Origin: Spirodela intermedia
Taxonomy: Eukaryota; Streptophyta; Magnoliopsida; Alismatales; Araceae
Direction: 5' to 3'
Length of the DNA stretch: 64,000 nucleotides
Assembly: GCA_902729315.2 (NCBI GenBank)
Contig: LR746265.1
Coordinates: forward strand, 5,002,892-5,066,891
The translations under genes were made by a program, and so were the position numbers. The notes under the pieces are model-generated. The model had not been told where the DNA came from. It was given only the letters and a program-made list of their open reading frames with translations, and did no database searches. This document shows positions 22,896-35,139 of the stretch, in pieces. The stretch's first letter is position 1, and the number at the start of each line of letters is the position of its first letter.

Positions 22896-23520
22896 TACTT
22901 GATCTCGTTTCTCCTTATTTTTTTGGAAATTCTTGAAGGGGTTTCTGGCTTTCTGAAGCCAACAGAGGACAGGGTGAGGGCAGCGAGGGGGAAGGTGAGG
23001 AGCAAGCTGGCGGCGACGGGCGGTGGTAAGGTGGTGGAAACAGGGATTCTAGCGGAGGAGAAGAAGGGGAAGACGGGAGAATGGGTAAGGGGTTCCGGCG
23101 GAGGAGAAGGGGAAGAAGGGAGAAGAAGACGGGAGAAGGGTGAAATTAGATGAAAGGTAAGTTCCAAATTATTCCATGCATAATGTTTAGATGGTATTCC
23201 ATGGGAAGATGGGCCCTCTTCCATTGGGCTTTCCTCCATTGGAACTTCTTCCTTTGGCTCCTCTTCCTCTTCTTCTTCATGGGCCCACAACATGGGATGG
23301 ACCCCCTTGTTTATCCCTATGGATCCATGAGATGTCAACCCAAGGTTCCACTTGAGATCTAGCAATGAAGGTAGCCTACGGTTGACGTGCCCCATACGAA
23401 GTTGAAGATTAGGGTTAACCTTAATCCTAGCTGACCTTCTTAGGAGTTGACTTCTTGTTGCTGGTGGAGGCCCCACTTGAAGTTGACCTTGATCTTGGAT
23501 GGACTCTTACATCATCTTGA
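22896..23520 (-). repeat. Older repeat element, proximal part with RRSARI-type frame
   Basis: A minus-strand frame (23476 downwards) reads LLRRSARIKV, then VNRRLPSLLDL and an acidic EEEEEEEPKEE run. The same order appears on the plus strand at 39.26-39.46 kb (LPRRSARIRV, VNRHLPPLLD, EEEEE). Further on, a GC-rich part near 23.0 kb (ccgcccgtcgccgcca on the minus strand) matches about 40.04 kb. It is continuous in sense with 17150-18283 across the copia insertion. The frame resembles retroelement polyprotein debris; its exact family is not identified. Confidence 0.6.
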
Positions 23521-23832
23521 GAAGAGGCATGATTTGGTTCAGCCACCCCATCAGAAGCTCAGCTACAAGTAGGGTTTTATCATAGTTCTTGCCCGAACGC
23601 GGAGAAAATCGTGAGAGAGGAGGTGGCGAAGGCACTTGGTGACGCATCCGGATTTGCCTGCTAATCTATTGAGGTTGCTTTTCAACAATTGTAACTTTTC
23701 CATCTCTAACTCCACACAAAGCTTATTATCAACAATTGAGCCTGCAAGAGACGTGTGATCGTATTATTATAGAACGTTCAGTGGTTCATTCTTCTAAGTT
23801 TGACGATCCCTGGGGACCTTGTTCTGTCAAAG
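23521..23832. other. Intergenic, no gene recognised
   Basis: Mixed DNA between the older repeat and the broken peroxidase. The missing first exon of the peroxidase pseudogene would be expected here, but no HFHDCF-like sequence is found. Confidence 0.45.
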
Positions 23833-24722
23833 GGTTGCGAGAGCTCGGTCCTCGACTCCACTCCAGGTAGCACCGCAGAGAAGGATTCCCAATCAACAAC
23901 GGCCTTGAAGGCTACGATGTCGTTGATAACGCTAAAACCAGACTGGAGGCAGTTTGCCCAGGTATCATCTCGTGTGCCTACATTGTTGCCTTCGCCGCCA
24001 GAGACTGGTAACCTTTTTGAGCAAAGGATTCCTGAGCCGTTCACTCACTAGTCTGTTTGTTCTATAACTGTTTGAGGTAGTCATACTTTCACAACCTTGG
24101 GCAGAGCAAAGGCATTCCCTACGATGTACCAGCCGGCAAAAGGGATGGTAGAGTTTCGGAAGCTTATCCTCTTCCAACTCAGTTGTCTCCTCCAGAACGA
24201 AGTTATGTCGAGAACTTGCCTGATTGTCGTCCTCACTAACACCTCTATTTTGTATAATCACGAGAACATACCATCGGCGAAGCCCGCTGCTCCTCCACGG
24301 GGAAGGCTGACCCGAGCTTGGATCCGGCCTATGCGACCATACTGAAGAAGAAGTGCCCCCCAAACAGCGTCAATAGGAACCTGGGAGTGAATATGGATCC
24401 TCCTAGCCCTACCATTATCGACTCGAGCTATTGCAGGAACCTCCTCGTCAACAGCGGGTTATTCACGTCCGGTCAGACCATAATGTCTAGGCCGGTGACG
24501 GCATCACAGGTGAGGAAGAACGCCTTTAATGACTTACTCTTCAAGAAGAACTTCGGGGCCGCTATGGTGAAGATGGGTCGGGTTCAGGTCCTCACCGGAA
24601 CCAACGGGGAGATCCGCAAGAAATGCAACGTCATTAACTGGTGGTCTTGCGTTCGGTACGTGTGTCTCTTGTCGCGGATGTTGCTATATATTTGTGGCAC
24701 TGTTTTTCTTGTGTTTTCATGA
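23833..24722 (+). pseudogene. Class III peroxidase pseudogene, exons 2-4 only
   Basis: Exon 2 (23833 to about 24008) starts [19 protein letters not shown]. After a one-base shift it reads [16 protein letters not shown] and [10 protein letters not shown]. Exon 3 is a decayed piece near 24105-24210 (IPYDVPAGKRDGRVS, then frame loss). Exon 4 (from about 24262) reads EHTIGEARC with the loop after the proximal His shortened, then LDPAYATILKKKC, NMDPPSPTIIDSSY and MVKMGRVQVLTG to CNVIN at 24638. The expected stop is gone and the frame runs 27 codons further, to 24720. Exon 1 with the distal His is absent. It is a relative of the intact peroxidase at 10.5-11.8 kb, on the opposite strand. Confidence 0.9.
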
Positions 24723-27700
24723 ATAAATGTTCAAGCGTACTATACAGAAGGTTGTCGAAGTACTTCGATGATCTGTTCATGAAACTTTTGTAATGTGATC
24801 CTTGTTGAAAAATAAATAAGTAAATATTTATTCCTGAGATATCGCAGTAGTTTCATTCTAGATGTGTCATCGATTATGACGGCGTCGGCTATTACTTCGC
24901 ACGTTATTTTTTGTCGCTTGATGCTCTTAAGATTTAGACATCGCTAGACGACAATCTATTTCCTTGAAAGCGGAGTCAAAATTCTTCGTCAACTGGAACC
25001 AAATTTCTCTACAGTATGCAGTACTATTGATTTATGATAATTTAATCGATATTCACAGGAAGCAACACTGATGTGGAGATCGTTGATGATGAAGGCGAAA
25101 GATTTTGAGCGATGGAAGGATATTCCGGTGATTTGGCCGGATGTGCCAAGAGGTCTATTGAGTGTGATCCACGCGGGTTGTCATGGACTATTGAGTATTA
25201 ATAAAGGTCACGAGTTTGGCAAAGCTGGTAAATCCTTGAATGACAGAAAGGGGCTCCATACAGATCGTGAACTTCTGAACAAATATCCAGCCGGATGCGG
25301 TTGTGGGCCTCAAAAGTTAGAAAGGTCGACCTACATGCTTGGTGTCAGTCGAATAAATGAAAGAAGAGATTAGTACACAACATGAACTATTTCATAAACT
25401 ATACAAACTCAAAATTTGTAATCTGAATCATAATCAGTCTGTGGTATTAATCATTCTATTTCCTGTCTGTCTCCCATATACTTCTTCGAGCTCAGAAAAA
25501 CAATCTAACAATAGAGAGCAGTTGAAACTGGTAAACGGGGATTATTTTTCAATTGTTAGATTCATCAATCTCGAGATAATAATAACCTCGGGGATTAGAA
25601 TGCACATCACAAGTTCTTCACATTCGTTTCGTGATTCGTTATGTGAGTCAGCACGAGTCCCTCGTCCACTGATCTTTCTGAGGTTTGATAGCTGTCCGAG
25701 TCAAAGAAGTTGGGTTAGGCCGGGTTACAACACAAACCCTTATTAAGATAAGAAAAATGTTTGAGACATGGCTTGACTCAGTATGTTCAAGTTGACAAGT
25801 TGACATTAAAATCCAAAGCCATACACATGTGTCCCATAAGATTTGAAAGTCATAATTCAAGGGTATACAAAAAATTATATTTATGTACTTATCGAGAGAA
25901 AAAAAATCATGTCTTAACCATTTCTCGTAACAAAGAATACTAAAATGAAGTTGAAATGAAGACCCAATCCAAATGTTTGGATAACATAGTAAGTTATTAG
26001 TATAATGATATATTGTCACATTTATTGGATAATATTGTACGTCTAAACCAAACTGTAAGGGTATCACTGCTTAGTTGAAATTCAAGTAACATGAATTTTT
26101 AATTCTTACCAACTAGATTGCAAAGGAGTTATTGACAGCTCACGTAAATTTATTTAACATCCTCGAAAAACGAACGTTTTAATTACTCTTTTACCTTTTG
26201 AGTACTCTAAATGTGCGCGTGGAACCTAATTCTTTCATTTTTATGTTATCTTAATTCTTCTTTGGGTGACTGCCATCATTCTTTGCGCACGTGGGTGTTC
26301 CCAGAGACGTCTGACTTCGTCTTTCAACAGGGTGGTCTCCTTCCGGAATCTCGGAATATATTATCCCAACGGCCTCCACATGCGATTATGACCTCTCCTC
26401 GCCCCACGCCAATCTGATCGGTGGGACGTCCATTGGATGGTCCCAAGTGTCACTTAGTTTCAGGCATTTTACTTGCACCAATGGGAGATCCAAACAACGC
26501 CGAGCTCATCACGGTAAGGCATACATATACTCCGATTTGGTTTTGTTCTGGGGAAGCTATAGATGTGCATAGATAAATAGAATATGCAAGCTATTTATGA
26601 AGAAATGGGTTGGACAGTCTTCAAAATCATACTCAGATTTATGGCGTAGTTCTGAGAGGCGGCATACATAAGGTTTCTTATTCAATTTGCTGTCAAATAG
26701 ATATTTGGTTTTATGCCCACCATTATATAAAAGACATTTATATTTTACATTTTTCGTAATAGTGAGTACCAGGTAATGTTCTATCTTTGCCAATACATTA
26801 CAGACACACGACATTTAGAGCACGAATGTAGAGACTTATGTATTAATCATCTTACTTCTGCAAGTAAAAGTGACGATGACTGTGCTGACAACAAACTCGG
26901 TTTATCCAATCGCTCCCAGGATAAGAACAGAAAGAACAAAAAAATGCAGGACCCTAATGCGAAGTCATTGGTATGATAGGATTTCATGGGTCCTAAGACA
27001 AAGTGGTTTCGCTCCTCGATACCATATCATCATTCCCTCATGTAATAGAGTCAAGTCGGTCATCGATCTCTAGTCAGTATTTATGTGTGAGTGTTCAGAT
27101 CGTGCGTAGTTCTTCTACAATATGTTATTATAAACTAAACTATTAAATTAGATGTGATAAGAAGTTATAGATAATATAGTATATGAACAGATATAACTCA
27201 TATAAAAAGAGAGAGAGTATGAACCCATCCTAACGTAAGGCCAGCGGAGCTGGACCTTCATTATCACTCAGTCTAAGCAGCTTCTGCTCCCACCCACTTT
27301 CATATTTTTCAGTAGGAAATTGGCTTTTATGCAGATAAATGTTCAATTACTCTAAATTTTATTCAACTACACATAAAAAAATACCTTAATTACTTATTTT
27401 CCTGAACAACTTTGAGCTTATGTCCAAAATTCCTCATGTTGAAAAGTTCCCAATAATGAGTTTTCTAATAGCATTCTGATGTACATGTATGAAAGGAGTT
27501 ATTGGGATAAATCCAGATATATCTGCACTTTTTTCCGAATTTAGGATTAAATTAAATCATGTTAAATAGAAATATTCGTTAATTTTATTTTCAGCAGTGA
27601 AAATATGATGTAGCCTGGGTCCAAGTGTTCAAACATCCTACAGTTTTCATCTTCCTACATTGAACTGGTTAGTATACATGTAGTATCATATCCACATGTA

Positions 27701-27922
27701 AAATATCTGCAGCAAGATCTTATTGCCTGGCTCCCATGTAGATTATTGGCCGGGCAAGTTCTAATCCGAAAAAGAGGGATGGACACATCATGGGCCATGC
27801 ATCGTCCTCAATCACAAACAAAGTGAGCCATTTCTGCAGGGTTGACACTCCCCTGCATACCTAGGTGTCACCGGTGCACATGTTAACAGTTGGCATTTCT
27901 CATTGGCCATAATAATATTAAT

Positions 27923-27964
<42 letters not shown>

Positions 27965-28185
27965 GGGGGGGGGACTTTACATTGTGTAATTGAATAGACT
28001 AAGTTAGTTGTCGTAAAAATGGATGATAGATGGGTAAGATACGTATATCCTATTGTTTGAATGTGATCCATATGATGCCTACACCGAAGGCATTGAAGAC
28101 TTGTCAAAATTTGGTAGGGTCAAAGCCTATCCTCTCATTCAAAGTCTCTATGAAAGGAAAGAGTAGCACTCAAGCAATGCCAAGT
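24723..28185. other. AT-rich intergenic DNA, no gene recognised
   Basis: No recognisable protein. A 100-codon open frame at 25071-25373 (+) is the most protein-like (ERWKDIPVIWPDVPRG) but matches no family I know. A (GA)n microsatellite of about 35 bases lies at 27925-27960, followed by a G run. Confidence 0.5.
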
Positions 28186-28189
28186 CACC

Positions 28190-28690
28190 TATTAATAAGT
28201 CTTCATTTTTATGAGTTAATAATTAATTGATAATATAGTTTTAGCCTTAACACATGATAAATAGACTTATATTTATATTAAATTATGAAAAGTAGTTTCT
28301 AGTTAGTTAATATAAATTTTTGGCTAATTATGTGATTTTATGTGAATTATATAATTTTTAAGATAAATGAAGAAAAATAAAATAAAATAAAATGAAAAAA
28401 AAAAGAGAGAGGAATCTATTAACTAACTAGGCCTGCAAGTAAGTTAGAAGCACAATCAAGTAGAGCTGTGAATAGGGGCTCGAGCAACTATAGATGGACT
28501 AGTGGGGACACGTGTATAACTCCCCTCCACATCACTAGTGGGCAGCTGAGTGTGGGGCAAAGAGTGGTCATACACATGTGAGAAAGAGATACATTGATTG
28601 TTAAATCTTGTATTATTATATATTTACCACAAAACTTAGTATATAACCGATGTGAGATTAAATCGATGGTCACAACCTCCCCAAAAGGTT
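28190..28690 (+). repeat. Dispersed repeat, copy A
   Basis: This unit matches the reverse complement of 42.48-42.96 kb over most of its length. Shared landmarks are atgataaatagacttatat, tatgtgaatt-atataattt, aagttagaagcacaatcaag and tagagc. The 3' part (28.49-28.67 kb) also resembles copies C and D: cacgtgt, gtggggcaa-gag, catacacatg, then cgatgtgagatt. The ATnnGATGTGRGA end motif is common in plant dispersed repeats. Whether it is a solo LTR or a MITE-like element is not decided. Confidence 0.75.
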
Positions 28691-29254
28691 TTAATGATTT
28701 TAATACTTAAAATATCTCCTATTTATCAAAAAGAGATACTATTATGACTTCACTTTATAATAGTATTTGCGTACTTATTTCACTCTCTCATACAGATAGA
28801 CAATCGATAAGGATTTGAATCCTACCAAAGTAAAAACTCATATTTTTATCATATTAAATCGTGATTAAGCTGTCAGAATCACTCAATCATTAGTGAAAAT
28901 TTTGTCAACATGATTTGTGGAGCATCGTTATTAAAATTGTTGAGTAATTATAGATAAAATAAATCATGAATCTATTAAGTAAATCATCTCTAATTGATCG
29001 ACAAATAAGTCATCGTCAGAAAGAGGACAATCTATCGGGAGACGAGTCATCATCTCTTAAGAAAATCTAGATGTGATGAAGAGGCTTCTTTTGCTACATG
29101 GACTTAAGGATAAAGCTCTCTAAGATGTGCCCCACCTCTATTGAGTTTATATCTGTTAAGTGATTGTCATCGGAGATTCGTATAGTGGCCATTTTTCTAC
29201 TTCAGTGGGTGACAATCGACAGAGATAATTCAATGTCTCACTTCATTAATTTTT

Positions 29255-29585
29255 AGACTTCACAAGAAGATCTGGAGATTGTCAAATCATCTTTGTCCAA
29301 AGAGAACCTTTGAGGCTGTGGACATTGCACAACAATCCTCTCAAATGCTTAAAATTATGACACATCGTTGACGCATCGCTGTCTCAATGTTAGAACTTTA
29401 TTTTATTATTTTTTAATTAATTTAACTTCAGCCATTATTTTCTAGACTTCAGAAAGAGATCCAATGAATATTTAAGTCGTCTATGTCGAAAGAAAACTTT
29501 TGAGGCTGTGGACATTATTCGATGATCCTCTTGAACACACAAAATTTCTACGAATGTTGTTGTGAGGCTAGAATTCTACCTTCCC
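29255..29585. repeat. Direct repeat, 190-bp spacing
   Basis: Two diverged units share agacttca-aa-agat, gtc-aaagaaaac/gagaacc, tgaggctgtggacatt and a following atcctcttgaa/ctcaaa part. Starts are about 29255 and 29440. They are AT-rich and noncoding. Confidence 0.7.
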
Positions 29586-30469
29586 TATTTTCAACTTAAT
29601 TTTCTCTTAATTTAGTGATATTTTGTGTGATTTTAAGTTTTAAAAATATTTTTCATTCAATTACTATTCTTTTAGTTTTTATAGATCTTAATTTGACTCA
29701 TTAAATCGTTAGTAATTACTTATGTAAGAATCACTAGACGAAACTCTGTTTTCATTCAAATCACGTTCTTTAGGGTGCTGACATCGTCTTGATGTACACT
29801 CTTATTTTCCTTTTTTGTGATTTTTTAAATATATTTTATATTAATAATTTAGTCTAAAAATCATAAAAAATCATATTCTTCATGAAAAGTTCTAAAATAT
29901 TACCCAATATTGTTTACATCTCTATGATCGACTTGAAAATTCTCTACTATTTTTGAAACCTTTTATCAAATTATAACTGATTTATTTGTTCTAAAATATT
30001 TCTAAAAATCTAAAAAATGATATTTTCTAGTTGTATACATTTAAAATTTCTGTGATTTATCATACAATGAGTAGGCGATGTCACTTGTCACACTTTTCGG
30101 TGTAGTGGTCAACTTTTAGGGAAAGGTTATGATTCTACATCACTTTCGACCATTTTTTCTAATGGTCAACAATTATTTGTGTTTGAAGATGATGTGAACT
30201 TATTGTTGTGTTTAAATACCTATTATCTAATAATAATTATAACTAAGACTTAATAAAATATTAATATAGATGTAAGTCTTAAGTCGAACATAAGGAGATT
30301 GATTAATCTATCGTGAAAAACTAATTTAGTTTATATATAAAGTGACTTTAATATTTTATCATGATGTAAAAAAATAATAAAATAGAAGGGTGAGGTGAGA
30401 AGAATAAATGAAGAAAAATGAAGAAAAGAATGAAGAAAAGAGAGAGAGAGATTGATCAATCAAGAGAGA

Positions 30470-30595
30470 GAAGGGGAGAGAGAAAGATCTCATGAGAGAT
30501 AGAGAGAGAAGAAGAGATCTCATGAGAGAGAGAGAGAGAAGAAGAGATCTCATGAGAGAGAGAGAGAGAGAAATAAGATGATAATAAAGAGAGAG
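30470..30595. repeat. 30-bp tandem repeat in a GA tract
   Basis: Three units each contain agatctcatgagag, at about 30485, 30515 and 30545, separated by (GA)n. The regular 30-base spacing distinguishes it from a plain microsatellite. The leucine/serine-rich minus-strand frame across it is an artefact of the repeat. Confidence 0.8.
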
Positions 30596-31609
30596 AAACA
30601 TGGTCAACCTATCTTCACAGTGACCATGATTCTCGAACCAATTATTTTAACAGCTTAACACTCATTAATCAATGTTTAATCTCACTGACTTCACATTCAA
30701 AAATAGAAAAATACTCGTTATTCGTGAAACATCAAGAACACAAATATCTCGATATTTGACTTCAAAAATCAATAGAAAATAATTTAGACATGATCATAGC
30801 TTGATCTTAGACAAGTTTTAGAGAATTTAGATCATTCATCAGGATTTGAACTACTACTCATTTCAATCAAAACATATATGAAATAGAAATAACTTGATGT
30901 AAAATATAAATAAATGTTAAAAGCATATAAATAAATAGAAAAAGTAGAAAATAAATCATTACCCAAGTTTAGTGTGCTTCTTGGGCAATTAGAGACACTA
31001 GTGTCGCGACTTAGTTTCTTCCGAATGTGCCACCATGTCGGAAGTTGTAGAAGTATAATCTGAAAATGTTATGCCACTTGTTAGAGAGATCCACCAAAAA
31101 TAGGGGTCAACCACACTATCACCATTGTCTAGGGGGAGAAGGAAAAAATTGACCACTTGCCGAAGGCCTTGAGTGCAGTCAGGGGAGGAAAGAATGAGCT
31201 TGTCAATCGTCAGAGGCCTTGATCACATAAAAGGAGAGAAGAATGGATGTCGTATTCGCAATCATCATTGGAATTTTAACAATAATCGATAATATCTATT
31301 TTACTAAAAAATAATTAATTATTATTTTTACATCCCTAATGGTGCATGCTACTAGATCAGATGTGCTTAGTCACGTGGCACACTAAGTGACATAGGATTA
31401 ACCCACCACAAACTCCTACTAACTAGGAACTGAAGTCCTTGGTATTGTGGTGCTTCGCTCACTATTGGATCATCTTTTTTTGTCATGTGCGTGCTGAGTG
31501 ACGTAGGATTTGCGAACTACTAATGGATTGCATAATACTTCTAATAATGTGACGATTTGCTCACCGTGGGATCTCTCATATCTAGTAACATGATCCACTG
31601 AGTGCCGCT

Positions 31610-32060
31610 AGATCACACTACGCTGTAGACTGTTGCCATAAAACAAACGAGAATATTTAGTTTGACATTAGAAGTTTTACATCGATTGAACCAAATATAT
31701 ATCAAAGCTATGATTTTAGTGTAGAGATCCCTTCTCTCGAATAAAATAATACCTAAGACCATCTTGGGAGAAGGTAATAGGTGGTCTGCCCTCACGACAT
31801 GAGTGTACAACACTCCTTGCTCCACAACCGATTGGCCACCAAGATGCAGCAAGGGAGTGACACACACGTGTGTGAAGTGAGTCTTTGACCACTTGAGTCC
31901 AGCTCGTGGCTCCCTTGGTCTAGGTCTATCCACTCAAACACAATGCCCCTTTGAGTCAGCTAGTGAGTGCTAACTTACCAGTAGGTGGTGATATTTTTAT
32001 AATTTATTCTTATATTTTTCTAATAATAAAAAATTACACTAAGTTATTTAACTTCAAACC
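31610..32060 (-). repeat. Dispersed repeat, copy D
   Basis: Read on the minus strand it matches copy C (34.69-35.06 kb): a leading gaagttaaa-ac-tagtgtaatttttt block, then gagccacgag(c)t, cacacgtgtgtg, ggccaa-c-attgtgg, cctc-c-agatggt and a trailing cgatgt. The 106-codon minus frame here is the same chance frame that partly survives in copy C, so it is not evidence of a protein. Confidence 0.75.
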
Positions 32061-33500
32061 TCCTAATTTAATAATATATTATTATAGACATTCTACAAGT
32101 ATTTAGCTTACAAATTAAAACACATATAAATAAAATGATAAAAATAATTAAAACACAAAAATCTAGCTTTAACAAATATCCTCAACTTTGAATTTTTCTA
32201 GTCCCTTGCAATAAGCAAAAAACTTACAAATTTAAAGCTATTTATTATTATTAATTTTTTTAATGTGAATCAATTATTTTCTCATTTTTCTACTAGAGAT
32301 GGTATTCAAATAAATATTCAGATATTCATGTGATTCGAAATAGTTACCTACAAGATCAAAAATAAAAAGTTATCTATAACCAAATGAACTATTCCAAAAA
32401 TATTCATCTTAGCTTTCATTCTCTTCAATGCATGAAATTCAATATCTTTTAGTTTTGGTAATTAAATGATCAAACGTTTACCAAAGTTTTCAAACTATCT
32501 TCAGTTTTCTCTTCTAGATTTGTGCACCCAAGTAGTTTATTCTATTTGTCTTTTATTATTATTATTATAAACATCATAAGTTGGTAGCTTCCCCATATAG
32601 CTTCTTTTTTATGTCTAAATCTCACATGTAGAAAGTGTCCATGAAATAAGTGAGAAATCCTTTTAGAAGCATTTGCACTCATCTTAATCTTGTCTTAGTC
32701 TCACATATAAAAAAGTCTAAATGCGATGAGTGAGAAATATCCACATATATTTTTTCGTGAGTTGGGTTCTACACTGTGTCATATGATGATTTTGTTTTTT
32801 AATATATATATGTAAGACAAATGGTCAACTACTTAAAATTTATCATGCTAAGAATGTCTAGCTTCCAATAATTTTAATACAATTTCAACCTATTCACATA
32901 TAACTTCATGATTCTTACTAATTTCAACTGCGAATTTATAACATATGGATCATGATCATCAAGATTTATTCTTAAAATATTTCATCCTTCAACGTATTAT
33001 AGTTTTTTCTATCCCTTAAAGTCACTAAATCTAACACATTTTAACCTTTATACTTAAATGAATTTATCATCCTATAAGAAAAATGTAGAAATTCATGAAT
33101 TCATTTAGACTAGTTCCTATGCTTAACATTTCTTTCTATGCTAATTATTTATGAAATAATTCTAACTAATTTTTTTTTGCCCTCAATGACATGAGATATA
33201 TTATCAAATTAAATTACAAAGTAAAATATATATGCATATAAATCAACAAGTATAACAAGATAAAAATAAATGTATGAGGTAATACTAAAATGAAATGGGC
33301 AAAAAAAATCTAAATTTATGAAGTACAAAACACAAATTAAATTCTGTAAAAATAAAATTATTAAGTTGCCTCGCAATCAGCATTAAGTTTAATGTCTTCA
33401 GCTGAACATAATTCTATGATGATTCCATGAATGTTATGTCGTGATCTAATGACTCTTTCCTATAAGATTTTTGATCTAATGCATGGAAATGGAATGGAAA
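32061..33500. other. AT-rich DNA, no gene recognised
   Basis: Strongly AT-rich, with no open frame of note and no recognised repeat ends. It probably belongs to the decayed Athila-like element to its right (minus strand). Confidence 0.4.
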
Positions 33501-33518
33501 AATTAATTGATCAACTTC

Positions 33519-34300
33519 CTAAACATTATTCAATTCCTTTATACAAGAATTGATTACCTTAATATGTTCATAATTATCATCTTTCTTTTGTGGAAATATT
33601 GAACATCTAAAAATATTTAAAGTGATATTTTGACCTTCATATTTCATATTTATAATTCTATTTTTACCATCAATATTTACTTTAGTTGTGGTAAGAAATG
33701 GACATCCTAATATGATTGGTGCATGAGTAAGATCATCTAAAATAGGAATATCTAAAATTAGAAAATCCATTGAAAATATACATTGATGATGATAGCTTCT
33801 AAGAGATCCTTAAGTTGTTTAATAAGCTAGTTGAAGTTCTACTAAAGTTGGTTTTAATTCTCTTAATTCAAAATTTTCAAAAATAGCCATAGGTAAGAAA
33901 TTGACACTTACTTTCAATTCTAAGGTCACATTTCTAAATATAGTTTCACCCACTTTACATGAGATGAGAGGTGCTCCTAGATCTTTACATTTTCAAGGCA
34001 AAGAATGAGAAATAATGGTACTAGCCTCTTTGAATAATAGTATTTTTTGAGGTGGCCTATGAGGTGTGCATTATTCTTTTAAGAATTTTGTATATGTAGG
34101 TATATGTTTAATTGCATCTATCAAAGAAATAGATATTTGAAATTGTTTAAATATTTTCATAAGCTCTTCATTAGGTTAAACTATTTTCCTAGGTTTTGGT
34201 TCTAATGCCCTAAGAAAGGAGATTATTTTTCTAAGTTCATCCAGCTGTGATAAAATAGGAAGGGGCGGTCTATTCACTTCTGATTTTTCTTCTTTTAATT
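33519..34300 (-). pseudogene. Athila-like Ty3/gypsy gag-protease remnant
   Basis: Read from 34.2 kb leftwards, the minus strand gives EELMKIFKQFQISI, LIDAIKHIPTYTKFLKE and a stop. Next come CKDLGAPLISCKVGETIF, NFLPMAIFENFELRELKPTL and VELQLAY. After more stops it reads MDFLILDIPILDDLTHAPII and LGCPFLTTTKVNIDGKN (33770 to about 33660). The last block is the ILGRPFLAT-type strand of the Athila-group protease region. Several stops and an apparent missing protease DSGA motif show it is dead. It is the most AT-rich coding remnant in the window. Confidence 0.8.
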
Positions 34301-34599
34301 ATTATTTTTCTTTCCCTAAATTCTCATCATCAAAAATAAACTATCATGATCATTATCATCATCATTCAGCACTTTATCATCATGAACTTGTTTTTCTAAA
34401 AAAAATCTGGTGGATATGGATCTTTGAGTTGCTTTCTACTCCTCAAAATGAGCACTATTTCTATATTTTCGAAACCTTGAGATGTAGGTGTTTCATGGCT
34501 ACTAGAAGGCTGATTTCATGAGTACATGATGGGCTAACTAAGTAGGTGACTTGTTTCACACTTTGAGTTTACCAAGGCTAATTTACCTATTGTTAAAGC

Positions 34600-35130
34600 T
34601 AGATTTATGTGTTTTAATTAGTTTTATTATTATTTTATTTTATTTTTAACTTGTAGAATAAATATAGGATATAGTGTTAATTTTAAAAGAATTGAAGTTA
34701 AAATACATAGTGTAATTTTTTTATTAAAATTAAAAGAATAAAATAATAAAAATCTTAGTGAGCCAGATGGGGGACAACGGTCAAATGGGTACACCCAAAT
34801 CGGGGGAGCCACGAGTTGGGCTCGAGTGGCAAAGGCCTCACTCCGCGCACGTGTGTGTCGCTCCCCTTCCACGTCCTAGTGGCCAACCAATTGTGGGGCA
34901 AGGAGCGCTCATACACACATGCACACACGAGGGTGGACCACCTTTTTTCCTTCTCTCAAGATGGTCCTAGACATTATTTTATTTTGAGAGAAGGGATCTC
35001 TACTAAGAGAGCATAGCTTTGGTTTATATTTGGCACATGCGTTCGAAATATTTCCGATGTGGGACTGAACATTTTCATCTATTTCAGCACACCCATCTAG
35101 AGCGTGGTGTGATCCAGTAGTACGTAGTGA
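34600..35130 (+). repeat. Dispersed repeat, copy C
   Basis: Plus-strand copy matching copy D in reverse complement. It carries gagccacgagttggg, cgcacgtgtgtg, ggccaaccaattgtgg, a CA-rich stretch and ccgatgtgggactgaac near 35055. It lies about 2.7 kb from copy D, with the Athila-like fragment between them. Confidence 0.75.
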
Positions 35131-35139
35131 GCCACATCA

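Larger units (their letters stand above)
28700..31600. other. AT-rich repeat-derived DNA, no gene
   Basis: No coding homology. It includes a direct repeat about 190 bp apart (tgaggctgtggacatt at 29311 and 29501), an AT-rich block (29.56-29.93 kb) similar to the start of the window, and a GA-rich array at 30.43-30.59 kb. Confidence 0.55.

Noticed and set aside
27925-27960. (GA)n tracts as regulatory GAGA elements
   Set aside because: They are plain microsatellites with no associated gene or promoter.
31613-31933. 106-codon minus-strand open frame as a gene
   Set aside because: It lies wholly in dispersed repeat copy D, and the homologous frame in copy C is interrupted.
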